Source: Usitatibacter palustris
Lineage (GTDB): Bacteria; Pseudomonadota; Gammaproteobacteria; Burkholderiales; Usitatibacteraceae
Direction: 5' to 3'
Assembly (NCBI RefSeq): GCF_013003985.1
Contig: NZ_CP053073.1
Location: 62,001 to 126,000, forward strand
Length of the DNA: 64,000 bases
Shown piece by piece: positions 1 through 9,313 of this stretch (within the stretch, counting starts at the first letter, position 1; the number at the start of each line of letters is the position of its first letter). Both the position numbers and the translations under genes were made by a program. The notes under the pieces are model-generated. The model did no database searches, was not told the DNA's origin, and saw only the letters and a list, made by a program, of their open reading frames with translations.

Positions 1-1
1 C

Positions 2-709
2 CTCAACTTCACCGCGCTCGATCGCGATCTCACCGGGCCGCTTGCGGCGCAGCGCGCCGGGACGCCGCCCTTCGAGCTGAGAATCCACAAGCGCTACAAC
101 CCCGAGGGCAACACGCAATACAACATCGTCCCCGGCCTCATGGGCGTGGTGCTCACGATGACGATGGTGATGATGACTTCCATCGCGATGACCCGCGAGC
201 GCGAGCGCGGCACGATGGAAAACCTGCTCGCCACCCCCGTCACGCCGCTCGAAGTGATGATCGGCAAGATCGTGCCCTACGTCGTCGTGGGCTATGTTCA
301 AGTAGTCGTGATCCTCACCGCGGCGAAATTCCTGTTCAGCGTGCCCATGGTGGGGAGCCTCTTCCTGCTCTCGGCGGTGATCGTGGTCTTCATCGCGGCT
401 CTGCTCGCGATCGGCTTCACGTTCTCCACGCTCGCCAAGAGCCAGATGCAGGCGATGCAGATGACGATGTTCTTCTTCCTGCCCTCGATCCTGCTCTCGG
501 GCTTCATGTTCCCCTACCGCGGGATGCCCCTCTGGGCGCAATACCTGGGCGAAGTGCTTCCGCTCACGCATTTCCTGCGGATCGTGCGGGGGATCATGCT
601 CAAGGGCAGCGAGCTTCCCGACGTCCTCCCGCACGTCTGGCCGCTCGCGGTCATTTTCGTGCTGGTTTCCATGGTGGCGCTGCGCCGGTACCAGAGAACG
701 CTGGACTAA
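2..709 (+). CDS. ABC-2 type transporter permease, C-terminal part (5' truncated by window edge)
   Basis: The reading frame is open from base 2, so the true start lies left of the window; about 235 residues are visible. The visible part begins with a periplasmic-type stretch, then the typical ABC-2 sequence R-E-R-E-R-G-T-M-E-N-L-L-A-T-P before the remaining membrane helices, and closes with a short basic tail. This is the YbhR/YbhS-like permease family, which works with an ATPase, usually encoded upstream, to export drugs or lipids across the inner membrane. The next gene starts 94 bases downstream after its own leader. The family call is firm; the substrate cannot be read from the sequence. 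Confidence 0.85.
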   Translation, partial: LNFTALDRDLTGPLAAQRAGTPPFELRIHKRYNPEGNTQYNIVPGLMGVVLTMTMVMMTSIAMTRERERGTMENLLATPVTPLEVMIGKIVPYVVVGYVQVVVILTAAKFLFSVPMVGSLFLLSAVIVVFIAALLAIGFTFSTLAKSQMQAMQMTMFFFLPSILLSGFMFPYRGMPLWAQYLGEVLPLTHFLRIVRGIMLKGSELPDVLPHVWPLAVIFVLVSMVALRRYQRTLD

Positions 710-764
710 CTGTTACAAAGTGAAAAGGGGTTTGATCCCCCTAAATGACCGCAGATACGCCGCG

Positions 765-770
765 TATAAT
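765..770 (+). promoter_or_regulatory. possible sigma-70 -10 box for the PCMT-like gene and tolC
   Basis: A perfect TATAAT lies 34 bases before the chosen ATG in the gap after the ABC permease. No convincing -35 hexamer is found 16-18 bases upstream, so this is only a candidate promoter. Confidence 0.3.
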
Positions 771-803
771 CCGCCCTTTGCCGAAGACCGCACCCCGAGC
801 GCC

Positions 804-1457
804 ATGAACGTCGAACAAGCCCGCTTCAACATGATCGAGCAGCAGATCCGCACCTGGGAGGTGCTCGATCCGGACGTGCTCGCGTTGCTCTCGGAAGTGA
901 AGCGCGAGCAGTTCGTGGAGCCGGCCAACGAAAGCCTCGCCTTCGCCGACCTCGAGCTCCCGCTCGCGCACGGCTGGGCGATGTGGCAGCCCAAGGTCGA
1001 GGCGCGCGTCGTGCAGGAGCTCGCCCCGCAGGCGCACGAGAGCGTCTACGAAGTCGGCACCGGCAGCGGGCACCTTGCGGCACTCCTCGCCAAGCGCGCG
1101 CGCCAGGTGACGAGTGCGGAAATCCATCCCGATCTCCTCGAGCGTGCCCGCACGAACCTGCAGGCCGCCGGCATCGGCAACGTGACGCTACTCGCCGGCG
1201 ACAGCGCCGCGGCACCCCTGGGCGAATCGACCTACGACGTGATCGTGCTCACCGGCTCCGTACCCGTGCTGCCGCCTGCGTTCATCGAGCGGCTCAATCC
1301 GGGCGGGCGAATTTTCGCGATCGTGGGCGATGCCCCCGTGATGAAGGCCGTCCTGGTCCGCCAGGCCGCCCGGGGTGAAACGCGCACGGTGGAGCTCTTC
1401 GAAACCCTGATGAAGCCGCTGGAAAACGCCCCGCAGCCGGCGCGTTTCCGCTTCTGA
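804..1457 (+). CDS. protein-L-isoaspartate O-methyltransferase family protein
   Basis: A 217-residue class I SAM-dependent methyltransferase of the PCMT family. The SAM-binding loop V-G-T-G-S-G-H is at about residues 84-90. Known members transfer a methyl group to isoaspartyl residues in damaged proteins. The family's substrate motif, normally like G-Q-T-I-S-Q-P, here reads G-W-A-M-W-Q-P (residues 57-63), so the repair activity is doubtful although the fold is clear. An in-frame extension reaches base 720, but the ATG at 804 opens the conserved N-terminus (N-V-E-Q-A-R-F-N-M-I-E-Q-Q). tolC follows 83 bases later on the same strand, a common betaproteobacterial arrangement. Confidence 0.85.
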   Translation: MNVEQARFNMIEQQIRTWEVLDPDVLALLSEVKREQFVEPANESLAFADLELPLAHGWAMWQPKVEARVVQELAPQAHESVYEVGTGSGHLAALLAKRARQVTSAEIHPDLLERARTNLQAAGIGNVTLLAGDSAAAPLGESTYDVIVLTGSVPVLPPAFIERLNPGGRIFAIVGDAPVMKAVLVRQAARGETRTVELFETLMKPLENAPQPARFRF

Positions 1458-1540
1458 CCGGCCGCCCGGCCTGAATCCGAACCGACCCGCCCGGGCGTCC
1501 AAACCCAACTGACCCTCGAGAAGAGACAAAAGACCGAACC

Positions 1541-2866
1541 ATGAAGCTGAAGCGACTTGCCGCCGCCCTGGCCTTCGGGCTCTCCATCGGACCCGCCATG
1601 GGCGAGGACCTCCTGACCATCTACCGCGACGCGCTGGTGAGCGACCCGGTGTACCAGGCCCAGCGCGCGCAGCGCCAGGCCACGATCGAGAAGCTGCCGC
1701 AGGCGCGCGCCGGCTACCTGCCGTTCGTTTCCGCGCAGGCTTCGTACTTCAAGAACTACAACCAGCGCGACGGCACCGACGACCTCGACTACAACACGCG
1801 CAACGGCAACGTCTCGCTCTCGCAGCCGATCATCCGCGTGCAGAACTGGATCGCGATCGGCCAGGCGGAGAAAGTCGTCCTGCAGGCCGATGCCACGCTC
1901 GCCGCCGCCAACCAGGACCTGATCCTGCGTGCCGCGCAGGCTTACTTCGACGTCCTCCTCGCGCAGGACAACGTCGCGCTTTCGCAGTCCCAGAAGACGG
2001 CGTTCTCCGAGCAGCTCGCGCAGGCCAAGCGCAATTTCGAAGTTGGCACCGCGACCATCGTCGACACGCTCGAAGCGCAGGCCCGCTACGACCAGACGCT
2101 CGCCACCGAAATCCGCGACATCAACGACCTCGAAGTGAAGCGCCGCGCGCTCCAGCAGCTCGTGGGCAAGGTCGTTCCCGGCCTCGTGCCGCTCAAGGAG
2201 CCGCTGGCGCTGGTGCCGCCGCAACCCAACGACATCGAAGCGTGGGTGACCCAGGCCTCCGAGTCGTCGCTGACGGTCATCGTCGCCAAGGCGGGCAACG
2301 AGATCGCGCGCAAGGAAGTGGACCGCGCGCAAGCCGGCCACCTGCCGACCCTCGATTTCTCCGCCGACTACAACGTGAACCGCAATCCGGCGAGCACGCT
2401 GGGCCAGCTCGCCACGGGCGTGTCGCCCACGAGCAAGAGCGGTTCGGTGGGCATCGTCCTCGGGATCCCGATTTTCGAAGGCGGCCTCACACAATCGCGT
2501 GTGCGCGAAGCCGTGGCGCTGCGCGACCGCGCCGACCAGGACCTCGAGAATGCGCAGCGCTCCACCGCGCAGAACGTGCGCCAGAGCTTCCTCTTCGTCA
2601 CCAACGGCATCGCCGGCGTGCAGGCCCTCGAGCGCGCGCTCGCCTCGACGCAGAGCCAGCTTGACTCGACGATCCTCGGCCGCGATGTCGGCGTGCGGAC
2701 CAGCGTGGACGTGCTCAACGCCCAGCAGCAGGTCATCCAGACCCGCCGCGACCTGCAGCAGGTCCGCTACGGCTACCTGATGTTCACGCTGCGCCTGAAG
2801 GCCGCCACGGGCACGCTCACCGAAGCCGACCTCGAGGCCGTCAACCGCACGCTCGGCCGCAGCTAG
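1541..2866 (+). CDS. tolC: TolC family outer membrane channel protein
   Basis: A 441-residue protein with an N-terminal signal peptide (cleavage probably after A-M-G near residue 21), followed by two outer-membrane efflux repeats rich in alternating alanine, glutamine and arginine, as expected for the TolC alpha-barrel. TolC trimers form the exit duct for tripartite drug pumps and type I secretion. The length matches the family (about 420-490). A purine-rich ribosome-binding stretch (AAGAGAC) lies a little over ten bases upstream. The stop codon overlaps the stop codon of the convergent waaA gene. Confidence 0.93.
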   Translation: MKLKRLAAALAFGLSIGPAMGEDLLTIYRDALVSDPVYQAQRAQRQATIEKLPQARAGYLPFVSAQASYFKNYNQRDGTDDLDYNTRNGNVSLSQPIIRVQNWIAIGQAEKVVLQADATLAAANQDLILRAAQAYFDVLLAQDNVALSQSQKTAFSEQLAQAKRNFEVGTATIVDTLEAQARYDQTLATEIRDINDLEVKRRALQQLVGKVVPGLVPLKEPLALVPPQPNDIEAWVTQASESSLTVIVAKAGNEIARKEVDRAQAGHLPTLDFSADYNVNRNPASTLGQLATGVSPTSKSGSVGIVLGIPIFEGGLTQSRVREAVALRDRADQDLENAQRSTAQNVRQSFLFVTNGIAGVQALERALASTQSQLDSTILGRDVGVRTSVDVLNAQQQVIQTRRDLQQVRYGYLMFTLRLKAATGTLTEADLEAVNRTLGRS

Positions 2867-4104
2867 AGCCAGCCCATCAGGCGCGCGAGCGCGCCGCGGT
2901 TCGCGTTCGCGAATGCCTGGGCGGCCTCGCCCATCCGTGCGCGCTTCGCGTCGTCGTGCAGCAGGGCCAGCGCCGCCTTCATCGCGTCGTTCGCATCACG
3001 CTGCCGGAGCGCTGCTCCCGCGGCGATCGCGCTCTTCGAGGCTTCCTCGAAGTTGAATGTCGAGGGCCCCACGACCACGGGTTTGCCCATCGCGCACGCC
3101 TCGATGAGATTTTGGCTGCCGAAGTCGAGCAGGCTGCCGCCCATGATCACCACGTCGGCCGCGGCGTAGTACGCGAGCATCTCGCCCATCGAATCGCCGA
3201 TCACCACGCGCGTTCCCGAAGCAACGCCGCCCTCTGCGCTGCGCCGTGCGATCGCGAGCCCGCGTGCCGTCGCAAGTGCGGCAACCTCGTCGAAGCGCTG
3301 CGGATGCCGCGGAACGATGACGAGCAGGGCCTCCGGCGCGGCAGATGCGGCTGCGAATGCGTCGAGCAGCAGGACCTCCTCGCCATCGCGTGTGCTGCCG
3401 GCGACGATTACGCGACGCGCCGGACCGAATGACGCGCGAAAGCGCGCGCCGAGCGTGCGCATGGCCTCGGGCACGTCGAGATCGAACTTAATGTTGCCGG
3501 TGACAACGGGGGCGGCCGCGCCCAATGCGACGAAGCGGTCGGCGTCCGTGCGCGATTGCGCTGCGATTCCTCCGAGGTTCGCGAGAGCCCACCGCGTGAG
3601 CGAAGCAAATCGCGCATAGCCGCGCGCCGATTGCTCCGAGAGCCGCGCATTGGCGAGCTTCACCGGCACGTTCGCGCGCACCGCGCTCTCGAGCAGCCGC
3701 GGCCACAGCTCGGTCTCGAGGATCACTCCAGAGCTCGGCCGGAAGTGCGCGAAGAACGAGCGCGTGGCGAAGCCGTAGTCATACGGAAGCCACGCGCGGT
3801 CCACGCGGTCGCCGAAGAGCTCCACGCTCGTCGCGCGCCCGGTGGGCGTCATGTGCGTGAGCAGGATGCGATGGTCGGGATGGCGCGCCTGCAATGCTTC
3901 GACGAGGGGTGCCGCCGCACGCGTCTCGCCGACACTCACGGCGTGGATCCAGATGCGCGGGACATCGGCGACCGGCGCGTAGCTTCCGAAGCGCTCGCCC
4001 AGGTGTTCGAGGTAGCCCGGCTGCTTGCGCGAGCGCCACGCGAGCCGCAGCACGATGAAGGGGAGTGCCAGCCACCACAGCACCGCGTAGGCGAAACGCG
4101 CCAT
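2863..4104 (-). CDS. waaA: 3-deoxy-D-manno-octulosonic acid (Kdo) transferase
   Basis: A 413-residue GT-B glycosyltransferase that adds Kdo from CMP-Kdo to lipid IVA at the inner face of the cytoplasmic membrane. An N-terminal membrane anchor is visible (residues 3-20), then W-I-H-A-V-S-V-G-E-T, the conserved N-terminal half motif, and G-S-T-R-D-G-E-E and G-G-S-L-L-D-F-G-S-Q-N near the C-terminal donor site. Length matches WaaA (about 420). It is the second gene of a minus-strand pair with waaC: the stop of waaC and the start of waaA share one base. Its stop overlaps that of tolC by four bases (CTAG). Confidence 0.95.
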   Translation of the reverse strand: MARFAYAVLWWLALPFIVLRLAWRSRKQPGYLEHLGERFGSYAPVADVPRIWIHAVSVGETRAAAPLVEALQARHPDHRILLTHMTPTGRATSVELFGDRVDRAWLPYDYGFATRSFFAHFRPSSGVILETELWPRLLESAVRANVPVKLANARLSEQSARGYARFASLTRWALANLGGIAAQSRTDADRFVALGAAAPVVTGNIKFDLDVPEAMRTLGARFRASFGPARRVIVAGSTRDGEEVLLLDAFAAASAAPEALLVIVPRHPQRFDEVAALATARGLAIARRSAEGGVASGTRVVIGDSMGEMLAYYAAADVVIMGGSLLDFGSQNLIEACAMGKPVVVGPSTFNFEEASKSAIAAGAALRQRDANDAMKAALALLHDDAKRARMGEAAQAFANANRGALARLMGWL

Positions 4105-5111
4105 CAGGAGGGCGTCGCGTCGGTGGGGACGTCGTCGAACTCCGGGGGCGCCGCGAAACCCAGCGCGGCCATCACCTCATCGACCGTCGGCGGTTTTTGA
4201 ACGCCGCCGAGGCTCTTCGCGTACTCCCACCCATGCAGTCCGGTCAGCGTCGGATCGGTCGCGCAGTAGATGCCGGCGACGGCGGGGCTTTCCAGCGCGA
4301 CCGCGAGATGCGTGAGGCCCGTATCGACGCCGACGACGGAATCGGCCGCGCGTAGCAGCGCCGCGGCTTCGACGAGCGACATCTCGGGGGCCGCGACCCC
4401 TTGCGGGCTCGCCGCCGCGAGGCGAGCGGCCTGCTCGCGTTCCGCGGGGTTCCCTCCGGGGTACACCCCCACGAGGCCTCCCTCGTCCCAGAGGCGGGCC
4501 GCGAGATCAATCCAGAGGGCATCGGGCCAGCGCTTGTTCGCGCGGCTTGCCGCATGCAGCGCGACGAAGTACGGCCCTTCGGGCGCCCACGCCGGCGGCT
4601 CTTCGGGCGCGACCAGCCCGTAGCTCGCCTCGCCTTCGGGCTCATAGCCGAAGACGTTGGCCACGAGCTGGCGGTTGCGCTCGACCGCGTGCTGTTTCCT
4701 CGCGACCTTGATGCCCTGGTCGTAGAAACGCGCGGCGAAGCGCTCGCGCGCGCTGGCGCGGTCGAAACCGAAGCGGATTCCGTGGGCATTGGCTGCGACA
4801 AGGGCGCTTTTCGTGAGCCCCTGGGTATCGACCACGTAGTCGTAGCGCTCGCGGCGCAGCGCCTCGCGGGTCTCCCGCAGGGAACGCCAGGTCGACGAGG
4901 CAAACGGCGCCCCCTTGGCCCGCCGCAGCCCGACCGGGATCACCTGGTCGACCGCGGGGTGCAGGCGCACGAGGTCGGCGTAGGCCTCCTCGACGGCCCA
5001 ATGGATCTGCAGCTCGGGGCGCCGTGCCCGCAGGTCGGTCACGGCCGGCATGTGGTGGATCACGTCGCCGAGCGAGGAGAGCTTCACGAAGAGCACGCGC
5101 GGCACGGTCAT
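4104..5111 (-). CDS. waaC: lipopolysaccharide heptosyltransferase I
   Basis: A 335-residue GT-B (family 9) enzyme that adds the first L-glycero-D-manno-heptose to Kdo2-lipid A. The N-terminal [10 protein letters not shown] is the signature of this family, and [11 protein letters not shown] in the C-terminal half is the donor-binding motif. It directly precedes waaA and lies head to head with the core glycosyltransferase at 5161. Only 49 bases separate the two divergent starts, which leaves little room for two promoters. Confidence 0.95.
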   Translation of the reverse strand: MTVPRVLFVKLSSLGDVIHHMPAVTDLRARRPELQIHWAVEEAYADLVRLHPAVDQVIPVGLRRAKGAPFASSTWRSLRETREALRRERYDYVVDTQGLTKSALVAANAHGIRFGFDRASARERFAARFYDQGIKVARKQHAVERNRQLVANVFGYEPEGEASYGLVAPEEPPAWAPEGPYFVALHAASRANKRWPDALWIDLAARLWDEGGLVGVYPGGNPAEREQAARLAAASPQGVAAPEMSLVEAAALLRAADSVVGVDTGLTHLAVALESPAVAGIYCATDPTLTGLHGWEYAKSLGGVQKPPTVDEVMAALGFAAPPEFDDVPTDATPS

Positions 5112-5160
5112 GGGGCAATTCTAAGTAAAATAGCGGACCCTGCCATCGAAGAAGAAGCAC

Positions 5161-5931
5161 GTGGCGCATTCCCCGCCCGGAAAACTTCCCCTGACCGTCG
5201 CCATCATCGCGCTCAATGCCGCTTCCCAGATCGGCGAGTGCCTGGCGAGCTGCGCCTTTGCCGACGAGGTCCTGGTCGTCGATTCGGGCAGCTCGGACGA
5301 TACCCAGGCGATCGTCGAGCGTCATGGCGGGCGCTTCGTCCACAACGACTGGCCGGGCTTCGGCAGGCAGAAGCAGTTCGCCGTCCAGCAGGCGCGCAAC
5401 GAATGGGTGCTGTGCCTCGATGTCGACGAACGCGTCACCGAAAGGCTCCAGGCCTCGATCCGCGAGGCATTCGCCAGCCGCCGCTACCAGGCCTGGCGCA
5501 TGGCGCGACGCAACCGCTTCCTGGGCACGTGGCTCGCGCACGGCGAAGGCTATCCGGACTGGTCCCTGCGCCTGTTCCATCGCGCGCATGCGAGCTGGTC
5601 CAACGACGAAGTGCACGAGGCCGTGCTCACGACCGCGGAGGTCGGCCGCCTCGAGGGCGACCTGCTGCACGACTCGGCCGACGACATCGCGACCTACCTC
5701 GCCAAGCAGAACCGTTACACCACGCTGCATGCCAAGGCCCTCTTCGACCAGGGTGTGCGCACGAGCGCGTGGCGGCTGTTCCTCTCGCCGTTCGTGCGCT
5801 TCGTGAAGTTCTACATCGTGAAGCTCGGCTTTCTCGATGGGGGCCCCGGATTCGCGCACGTCGTGATCGGCTGCAACAACACGTTCCACAAGTACCTCAA
5901 ATTGATCGAACTGCAGAGGGCGGCGAAATGA
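5161..5931 (+). CDS. glycosyltransferase family 2, WaaE-like LPS core glucosyltransferase
   Basis: A 256-residue GT-A enzyme beginning with GTG. The N-terminal beta strand and D-S-G-S-S-D-D-T are the nucleotide-sugar binding region, and L-D-V-D-E (about residues 86-90) is the metal-binding DXD-type motif. The closest described group is WaaE/KdtX, which transfers a hexose to the inner-core heptose. The position next to waaC-waaA supports an LPS core role; the exact sugar is not determined. Its stop overlaps the rfbB start (ATGA), so it is translationally coupled to the rhamnose genes. Confidence 0.85.
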   Translation: MAHSPPGKLPLTVAIIALNAASQIGECLASCAFADEVLVVDSGSSDDTQAIVERHGGRFVHNDWPGFGRQKQFAVQQARNEWVLCLDVDERVTERLQASIREAFASRRYQAWRMARRNRFLGTWLAHGEGYPDWSLRLFHRAHASWSNDEVHEAVLTTAEVGRLEGDLLHDSADDIATYLAKQNRYTTLHAKALFDQGVRTSAWRLFLSPFVRFVKFYIVKLGFLDGGPGFAHVVIGCNNTFHKYLKLIELQRAAK

Positions 5932-6995
5932 CCATTCTCGTAACCGGCGGCGCGGGATTCATCGGCGCGAACTTCGTGCTCGACTGGATCGCGGCCGAAG
6001 GCGAGCCCGTCGTGAACGTGGACAAGCTCACGTACGCGGGCAACCTCGCGAACCTCGCGTCCCTCTCGGGCGACAAGCGCCATGCGTTTTCTCGCGGCGA
6101 CATCGGCGACCGCGCGTTCATCGACGCGCTCCTCGCGCAGCACCAGCCGCGCGCCGTCGTGCACTTCGCCGCGGAAAGCCACGTCGACCGCTCGATCCAC
6201 GCGCCGGGCGAATTCATCCAGACCAACGTCGTGGGCACGTTCACGCTGCTCGAAGCGGTGCGCGGCTTCTGGACCGCGCTCGCCGACGATCGCAAGGCGG
6301 CGTTTCGCTACCTGCATGTCTCCACCGACGAGGTGTACGGCACGCTCGGCGCGGACGATCCGGCCTTCAGCGAGACCACGGCCTATGCGCCCAACAGCCC
6401 GTACTCCGCGTCCAAGGCCGCGTCGGACCATCTGGTGCGCGCCTACCATCACACGTATGGGCTGCCGGTCCTCACGACCAACTGCTCGAACAATTACGGC
6501 CCGTACCAGTTCCCCGAGAAGCTGATCCCGCTGATGATCGCCAACGCGCTCGAAGGCAAACCCCTTCCGGTGTACGGCGACGGCAAGCAGATCCGCGACT
6601 GGCTCTATGTCGGCGATCACTGTTCGGCCATTCGCGCGGTGCTCGCGAAAGGCCGCCTGGGCGAGGTCTACAACGTCGGCGGCAACGCGGAAATGAAGAA
6701 TCTCGATGTCGTGCACGCGTTGTGCGACACGCTCGATCGCGAGCGCCCGCGCGACGGCGGCCATCGCAAGCTCATCACGTACGTGAAGGACCGGCCTGGC
6801 CACGACCGGCGCTACGCGATCGACGCGCGCAAGATCCGCGGCGAGCTGGGCTGGAGCCCGAGCGAAACCTTCGAGACGGGATTGGCGAAGACCGTGCGCT
6901 GGTATTTGGGTAACGCCGACTGGGTCGCGCAGGTGAAGAGCGGCGAGTACCGCCGCTGGATCGAGAAGAACTACGCCGAGAGGAGCGCGGGGTGA
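5928..6995 (+). CDS. rfbB: dTDP-glucose 4,6-dehydratase
   Basis: A 355-residue extended short-chain dehydrogenase that converts dTDP-glucose to dTDP-4-keto-6-deoxyglucose, the second step of dTDP-rhamnose synthesis. It has the NAD-binding loop G-G-A-G-F-I-G at residues 7-13, S-T-D-E-V-Y-G at 132-138 containing the catalytic Asp-Glu pair, and Y-S-A-S-K at 159-163 with the catalytic Tyr/Lys. The frame is open far upstream, but the ATG at 5928, overlapping the preceding stop, opens exactly at the family's M-x-I-L-V-T-G-G. It is the first of four tightly coupled genes rfbB-A-C-D. Confidence 0.97.
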   Translation: MTILVTGGAGFIGANFVLDWIAAEGEPVVNVDKLTYAGNLANLASLSGDKRHAFSRGDIGDRAFIDALLAQHQPRAVVHFAAESHVDRSIHAPGEFIQTNVVGTFTLLEAVRGFWTALADDRKAAFRYLHVSTDEVYGTLGADDPAFSETTAYAPNSPYSASKAASDHLVRAYHHTYGLPVLTTNCSNNYGPYQFPEKLIPLMIANALEGKPLPVYGDGKQIRDWLYVGDHCSAIRAVLAKGRLGEVYNVGGNAEMKNLDVVHALCDTLDRERPRDGGHRKLITYVKDRPGHDRRYAIDARKIRGELGWSPSETFETGLAKTVRWYLGNADWVAQVKSGEYRRWIEKNYAERSAG

Positions 6996-7873
6996 ATCGC
7001 AAGGGAATCATTCTCGCGGGAGGTTCGGGCACGCGTCTGTACCCGTCCACGCGCGTCGTCTCGAAACAGTTGCTGCCGGTGTACGACAAGCCGATGGTCT
7101 ACTACCCGCTTTCCACCCTCATGCTCGCCGGCATCCGCGAGATCCTCATCATCTCCACGCCGCAGGACACGCCGCGCTTCGAGGAGCTGCTGGGCGACGG
7201 CAAGGAGTGGGGCCTCAAGCTCACCTACGCCGTGCAAGCCAAGCCCGAGGGCCTCGCGCAGGCCTTCATCATCGGGCGCGATTTCGTCGGCAAGGATCCG
7301 TCGTGCCTGATCCTCGGCGACAACATCTTCTACGGCCACGACCTCGCGGGCTCGCTGATGCGCGCCTCGAAGTCGACGACGGGTGCCACGGTGTTCGCCT
7401 ATCCCGTGCACGATCCCGAGCGCTACGGCGTGGTCGAATTCGATCCCGCGGGACGCGCCGTGAGCATCGAGGAGAAGCCCGCGCAACCGAAGTCACGCTA
7501 CGCCGTGACCGGGGTCTACTTCTACGACAACAGCGTGCTCGATGTCGCCCGCGACATGAAGCCTTCGAAACGCGGCGAGCTCGAGATCACCGACGTGAAC
7601 CGCGTGTACCTCGAGGCGGGAACGCTTTCGGTCGAGGTGATGGGCCGCGGAACCGCGTGGCTCGACACCGGCACGCACGAGAGCCTGCTCGAGGCCGCGC
7701 AATTCATCGAGACGATCGAGACGCGCCAGGGCCTGAAGATCGCCTGCCCCGAGGAGATCGCCTATCGCATGGGCTACATCGATGCCGCGGCACTCGAGCG
7801 GCTCGCCGAGCCGATGAAGAAGAACGCGTACGGCCAGTACCTCCTCGACGTGCTTCGCGACCGCGTGTTCTAG
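6992..7873 (+). CDS. rfbA: glucose-1-phosphate thymidylyltransferase
   Basis: A 293-residue nucleotidyltransferase that makes dTDP-glucose from dTTP and glucose-1-phosphate, the first step of dTDP-rhamnose synthesis. The signature G-G-S-G-T-R-L-Y-P is at about residues 10-18, with K-P-M-V-Y-Y-P-L and G-D-N-I-F-Y-G following as in RmlA. It starts with GTG, overlapping the rfbB stop (GTGA), and is followed one base later by the rfbC start. Length is typical for RmlA (about 290). Confidence 0.97.
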   Translation: MNRKGIILAGGSGTRLYPSTRVVSKQLLPVYDKPMVYYPLSTLMLAGIREILIISTPQDTPRFEELLGDGKEWGLKLTYAVQAKPEGLAQAFIIGRDFVGKDPSCLILGDNIFYGHDLAGSLMRASKSTTGATVFAYPVHDPERYGVVEFDPAGRAVSIEEKPAQPKSRYAVTGVYFYDNSVLDVARDMKPSKRGELEITDVNRVYLEAGTLSVEVMGRGTAWLDTGTHESLLEAAQFIETIETRQGLKIACPEEIAYRMGYIDAAALERLAEPMKKNAYGQYLLDVLRDRVF

Positions 7874-7874
7874 C

Positions 7875-8420
7875 GTGAACGTCATCACGACCGACATCCC
7901 CGAGGTGCTGTTGCTCGAGCCGAAAGTATTCGGTGATGCGCGGGGCTTCTTCTACGAATCCTGGAACCAGGCGGTGTTCGACAAGGCGGTGGGTGCTCCT
8001 GTGCACTTTGTGCAGGACAACCACTCGCGCTCGGCAAAAGGTGTGCTGCGCGGCCTGCACTACCAGGTGCAGCAGGCGCAGGGAAAGCTCGTGCGTGTCG
8101 TCGCGGGCGAAGTGTTCGACGTTGCCGTGGATCTTCGCCGCGCTTCGCCCACGTTCGGCCGCCACGTCGCCGCGCGCCTCTCGGGCGAGAACAAGCGCAT
8201 GTTGTGGGTGCCTGCCGGTTTCGCGCATGGATTCCTCGTGGTTTCCGAGATGGCGGAGTTTCTCTACAAGACCACCGATTACTACGCGCCCGCCCATGAG
8301 CGTTCCCTGCTCTGGAACGATCCGGCCCTCGGCATCGATTGGCCCCTCGAGAGCGAGCCCCAGCTGAAGGCGAACGACGCCGCCGGCAAGCCCCTCGCGC
8401 AAGCCGAGACCTACCCGTGA
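7875..8420 (+). CDS. rfbC: dTDP-4-dehydrorhamnose 3,5-epimerase
   Basis: A 181-residue cupin-fold epimerase, third step of dTDP-rhamnose synthesis. The conserved F-V-Q-D-N-H-S-R-S and L-R-G-L-H-Y-Q, with the catalytic His in the latter, are present, and the typical F-A-H-G-F-L-V segment and a Y-K-T-T-D-Y-Y region follow. It starts with GTG directly after rfbA, and its stop overlaps the rfbD start (TGATG). Confidence 0.96.
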   Translation: MNVITTDIPEVLLLEPKVFGDARGFFYESWNQAVFDKAVGAPVHFVQDNHSRSAKGVLRGLHYQVQQAQGKLVRVVAGEVFDVAVDLRRASPTFGRHVAARLSGENKRMLWVPAGFAHGFLVVSEMAEFLYKTTDYYAPAHERSLLWNDPALGIDWPLESEPQLKANDAAGKPLAQAETYP

Positions 8421-9313
8421 TGCGCGTGCTCGTCACGGGCAGCCGCGGCCAGGTGGGCAGCGCGGTCGTCGCCGCGCTCGCGGACCACGCGGAAGTCGTA
8501 GCGGTCGGTCACGCCACGCTCGACCTCACGAATGCCAACGCGGTTCGCGCGTGCGTGCGCGAAACCAAACCCGCGCTGATCGTGAACGCCGCGGCGTATA
8601 CCGCGGTCGACAAGGCCGAGCAGGACGCAGCCACCGCCGAGGCGGTGAACGCGATCGCACCCGGGATCCTCGCCGAGGAAGCGCAGCGCCTGGGCGCGGC
8701 ACTCATCCACTATTCGACCGACTACGTCTTCGACGGCACGAAATCCTCGCCGTATCGCGAAGACGATCCGACCAATCCGCTGGGCGTGTACGGCCGCACG
8801 AAGCTCGCGGGCGAGCAGGCGATCGTCGCCTCCGGATGCGTGCACGTGATCCTGCGAACGAGCTGGGTGTATGGACCCACCGGCGGAAACTTCCTGCTCA
8901 CCATGCTCAAGCTCGCGGCCACTCGACCGGAACTTCGCGTGGTCGATGACCAAATCGGCGCGCCCACCTCCAGCCTCCTGCTCGCGCGCGTGACGCGCGA
9001 GATCATCGAGCGCATGCGCTCCGAGCCGGGCACCCTCACGGCGCGCATGGGCGTCTTCCACACGACTGCGCGGGGTTCGGTGAGCTGGTGCGGATTCGCA
9101 CGCCGGATCTTCAAACGCTGGAGCGAGCTCTCGCCCGAGCCGTTCACGGCGCCGAAGGTCATTCCCATTCCCGCCTCGGAATATCCGACGCCGGCCCGGC
9201 GCCCCGCGAACTCGCGGCTCGCGGGCGACAAGCTCGCCGCGGCCTACGGCGTGCGGCTGGAATCCTGGGAGGACGGGCTCGAGGAAGTGCTGCGCACGCT
9301 CGCCTCGCGCTGA
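8420..9313 (+). CDS. rfbD: dTDP-4-dehydrorhamnose reductase
   Basis: A 297-residue NAD(P)-dependent reductase that completes dTDP-L-rhamnose. The Rossmann loop V-T-G-S-R-G-Q-V-G is at residues 5-13; S-T-D-Y-V-F-D-G and Y-G-R-T-K-L-A-G-E carry the Thr/Tyr/Lys catalytic residues of the family. The start is the ATG overlapping the rfbC stop; a GTG one codon earlier is possible. The last 70 bases overlap antisense with the end of the histidine kinase gene on the other strand, so both C-termini share DNA. Confidence 0.95.
   Translation: MRVLVTGSRGQVGSAVVAALADHAEVVAVGHATLDLTNANAVRACVRETKPALIVNAAAYTAVDKAEQDAATAEAVNAIAPGILAEEAQRLGAALIHYSTDYVFDGTKSSPYREDDPTNPLGVYGRTKLAGEQAIVASGCVHVILRTSWVYGPTGGNFLLTMLKLAATRPELRVVDDQIGAPTSSLLLARVTREIIERMRSEPGTLTARMGVFHTTARGSVSWCGFARRIFKRWSELSPEPFTAPKVIPIPASEYPTPARRPANSRLAGDKLAAAYGVRLESWEDGLEEVLRTLASR

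Noticed and set aside
721-745. AAAAGGGG...CCCC similar to the mutY REP-like repeat
   Set aside because: The loop sequence and flanks differ and only one imperfect copy is present.
4401-5927. Upstream extension of the rfbB frame
   Set aside because: It lies antisense to waaC and over the glycosyltransferase in another frame, without homology; rfbB starts at 5928.
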